Shown: positions 5,623-7,141 of the stretch, piece after piece | Layout of the letters: each line of letters opens with the position of its first letter | How positions within the stretch are numbered: position 1 is the first letter of the stretch | NCBI GenBank assembly: GCA_017402895.1 | Contig: JAFPLG010000009.1 | Coordinates: forward strand, 1-7,141 | Length of the DNA stretch: 7,141 nt | DNA from: Paludibacteraceae bacterium | GTDB lineage: Bacteria > Bacteroidota > Bacteroidia > Bacteroidales > Paludibacteraceae | Direction of reading: 5' to 3' | Program-made: the position numbers and the translations under genes | Notes under the pieces: model-generated | Told to the model about the DNA's origin: nothing | Database searches by the model: none | Seen by the model: the letters and a program-made list of their open reading frames with translations, nothing else

Positions 5623-7141
5623 ATGAAAAAAATCTTTACATTTGTAGCAATCATCCTGCTGGGTACGGTAGGAATGACAGCAGCAGACAAGATTTACGCT
5701 TTAAGCGACATGAGTGTAAGTGGTAACACATACACATCGGCTACGTTTGATGGCGAGAAAGCTAAAGGTAACAACGTTTATGTTGAATTACCCGCAGCAA
5801 CAGTTAGTGGCAAGATTTGCTTCGTAGGACAGAGTGACAAGGCTGATCGTTTCCTCTACATCTACGGCACCGCCGGAACAGTAAAAGATGAGACTCGCCC
5901 GATGACCATGTTGGCAGCAGGCGACACGATTGATTACACATCGGCAGACGTTATCATCAAAGACGAGAAACCCTATCTGCTCTTTTCGACGGGAGATGAC
6001 TTTAAATTCACAAAGTTTGTATACACGGCAGAGGGCGTAGCTCCTATTACGACTCCTGTTGCAACGGTTACCGTAAGTGGCCCGACCGAGGCATATGTAG
6101 GCGAGAAAGTAACGCTGAAGGCTACGTTTGACGTAACGCCGGATACAATCTGGTGGACCGACAAGTTTGGCGTTAGTTTGGATTGCAACAAGGCAAGTCT
6201 GGATTTCACTCCCGCCGCTGAGGGTAGTTTCACCTTCGTAGCATGGGCACAAAACCAATATAATGTTTCTCCGGCAGCATCGGAAGTTCATACAATTGCA
6301 GCAACGGTTAAGCCGGCAGCTGTAGCATGTACGAACCTGATTCCTGCAGCATCGGGTGATGCGCTGAACGTAGGTGACGAAGTAGCGCTGAACGCAATGT
6401 CGGAAGGTGGTAAGATCTTCGTAGCCGGTATGAAGACTGCAGGTTCTTCGATTGCATACAACGCACTGGGATTGCAACTCGGTGGTGGTGGCGCTGACTC
6501 GATTCGCGTAGAGCTGAACAACCTGATTCAAGAGGGCACTGAGATTACGCTGAACATGGTAGCAGGTGGTACGAGTGCACGTGGTTTGAATATCTGCGCG
6601 CTAGATAAGAGCAAATTATACGAAGCAAAATGGACTCCGAGCGCTACCGGCGAAGAGAACAGCATCACCTATATTGTTCCTGCAGGCAGCAAACTGATTG
6701 GTGGTAATAAATTCTTACTGCAACGCAACAACAGCGTCTATCTGGCTAGCGTTGTAGTGGCTAACTGCGGCGAATCAACCGGCGGCGGAGAAGTAGATAC
6801 CGATCCGGTACTAGCTGTTAATCCGGAGAGCGTGACGCTGAACGTGACGGCAGCTGTTCCGGCTCCAAGTGCAAAGGTAACGTTCAGCGGAAAGAACCTG
6901 GCTGCCGGCACATATAATCTGAGCGTGCCTGACCTGGCAGGTCTGACGGTGAGCCCGGCAAGCGTAACAGTAGGCGAAGACGGCAAGCTGAATGCAGAGG
7001 TGACGATCAGCTATACAAGCGCCGTAGAAGTGGCTGCAGCAAGCACATCGGTAGATTTGACGATTGGTGCGCTAACGAAAGTGGTGGTCGTAAACTACTC
7101 GGCTGTACTGGAGAAGAAATATATGAGTTCGTTGAACATCG
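5623..7141 (+). CDS. Large secreted multidomain beta-rich protein, 3' end outside window
   Basis: The frame is open from the ATG at 5623 to the window edge, giving 506 complete codons and no stop. Residues 1-21 are a signal peptide (Lys-Lys, hydrophobic core, ending MTAA). Residues 22-135 are a beta-rich domain containing RFLYIYGTAGTV and KPYLLFSTGDDF. Residues 145-228 look like a PKD or Ig-like domain. Residues about 232-383 are a further beta-sandwich. After a Gly-rich linker (385-390), residues 397-495 form an Ig-like module (VNPESVTLNV start) resembling esterase residues 470-577. No catalytic domain is visible, so any enzyme domain would lie beyond 7141. Context suggests a secreted polysaccharide-acting protein, perhaps a pectin-degrading enzyme, but this is inference. 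The codons are strongly skewed to GCA, GTA, CTG and AAC, more uniform than in the regulator, which may reflect high expression. Confidence 0.85.
   Translation, partial: MKKIFTFVAIILLGTVGMTAADKIYALSDMSVSGNTYTSATFDGEKAKGNNVYVELPAATVSGKICFVGQSDKADRFLYIYGTAGTVKDETRPMTMLAAGDTIDYTSADVIIKDEKPYLLFSTGDDFKFTKFVYTAEGVAPITTPVATVTVSGPTEAYVGEKVTLKATFDVTPDTIWWTDKFGVSLDCNKASLDFTPAAEGSFTFVAWAQNQYNVSPAASEVHTIAATVKPAAVACTNLIPAASGDALNVGDEVALNAMSEGGKIFVAGMKTAGSSIAYNALGLQLGGGGADSIRVELNNLIQEGTEITLNMVAGGTSARGLNICALDKSKLYEAKWTPSATGEENSITYIVPAGSKLIGGNKFLLQRNNSVYLASVVVANCGESTGGGEVDTDPVLAVNPESVTLNVTAAVPAPSAKVTFSGKNLAAGTYNLSVPDLAGLTVSPASVTVGEDGKLNAEVTISYTSAVEVAAASTSVDLTIGALTKVVVVNYSAVLEKKYMSSLNI

Noticed and set aside
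5788..6531. 247-codon open frame on the minus strand, rich in Cys and Arg
   Set aside because: It lies opposite the secreted-protein gene, which has an intact signal peptide and biased codons. That codon bias avoids the triplets that would make antisense stops, which explains the open frame. The Cys and Arg content is an antisense artefact.
1..7141. CRISPR array, tRNA, rRNA, insertion sequence or SusC/SusD pair
   Set aside because: Neither strand shows spaced repeats of CRISPR type, tRNA or rRNA sequence, transposase coding, terminal inverted repeats, or TonB-receptor or SusD-like coding. The only tandem repeats are the short arrays at 54-266.

Overview
The window looks like part of a Bacteroidetes (Bacteroidales-type) genome, probably from a polysaccharide-degrading lineage. 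The basis is promoters of the TTTG / TAnnTTTG type, the lack of ordinary Shine-Dalgarno sites, a propeller / Y_Y_Y / AraC membrane regulator of the HTCS class, and a secreted hydrolase ending in a tail like those on many exported Bacteroidales proteins. Species cannot be named from the sequence alone.

Layout. Positions 1-245 are a short non-coding stretch with three unrelated short tandem repeats (7 bp x3, 11 bp x2, 24 bp x3) and a probable terminator for the minus-strand gene. Positions 246-2702 (minus) encode an 818-residue secreted SGNH/GDSL esterase resembling rhamnogalacturonan acetylesterases (CE12-like), followed by two beta-sandwich modules and a C-terminal sorting-like tail. Positions 2703-2877 are a divergent promoter region. 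Positions 2878-5268 (plus) encode a 796-residue membrane regulator with a sensor like that of a hybrid two-component system but with no histidine kinase or receiver; the transmembrane helix is joined almost directly to an AraC-type DNA-binding domain. Positions 5269-5622 hold a good promoter and a long AT-rich leader with three small hairpins. From 5623 a large secreted multidomain protein runs off the right edge (at least 506 residues).

How the genes may work together (inference): the regulator would sense a glycan fragment, probably pectin-derived given the CE12-like neighbour, in the periplasm and control the divergent esterase and possibly the downstream secreted protein. The esterase and the downstream protein appear to share an Ig-like accessory module, which supports a common role. 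No SusC/SusD pair is in view. The least ordinary features are the kinase-less regulator, the 24-bp repeat that repeatedly copies the esterase's last codons and stop, and the long structured leader.
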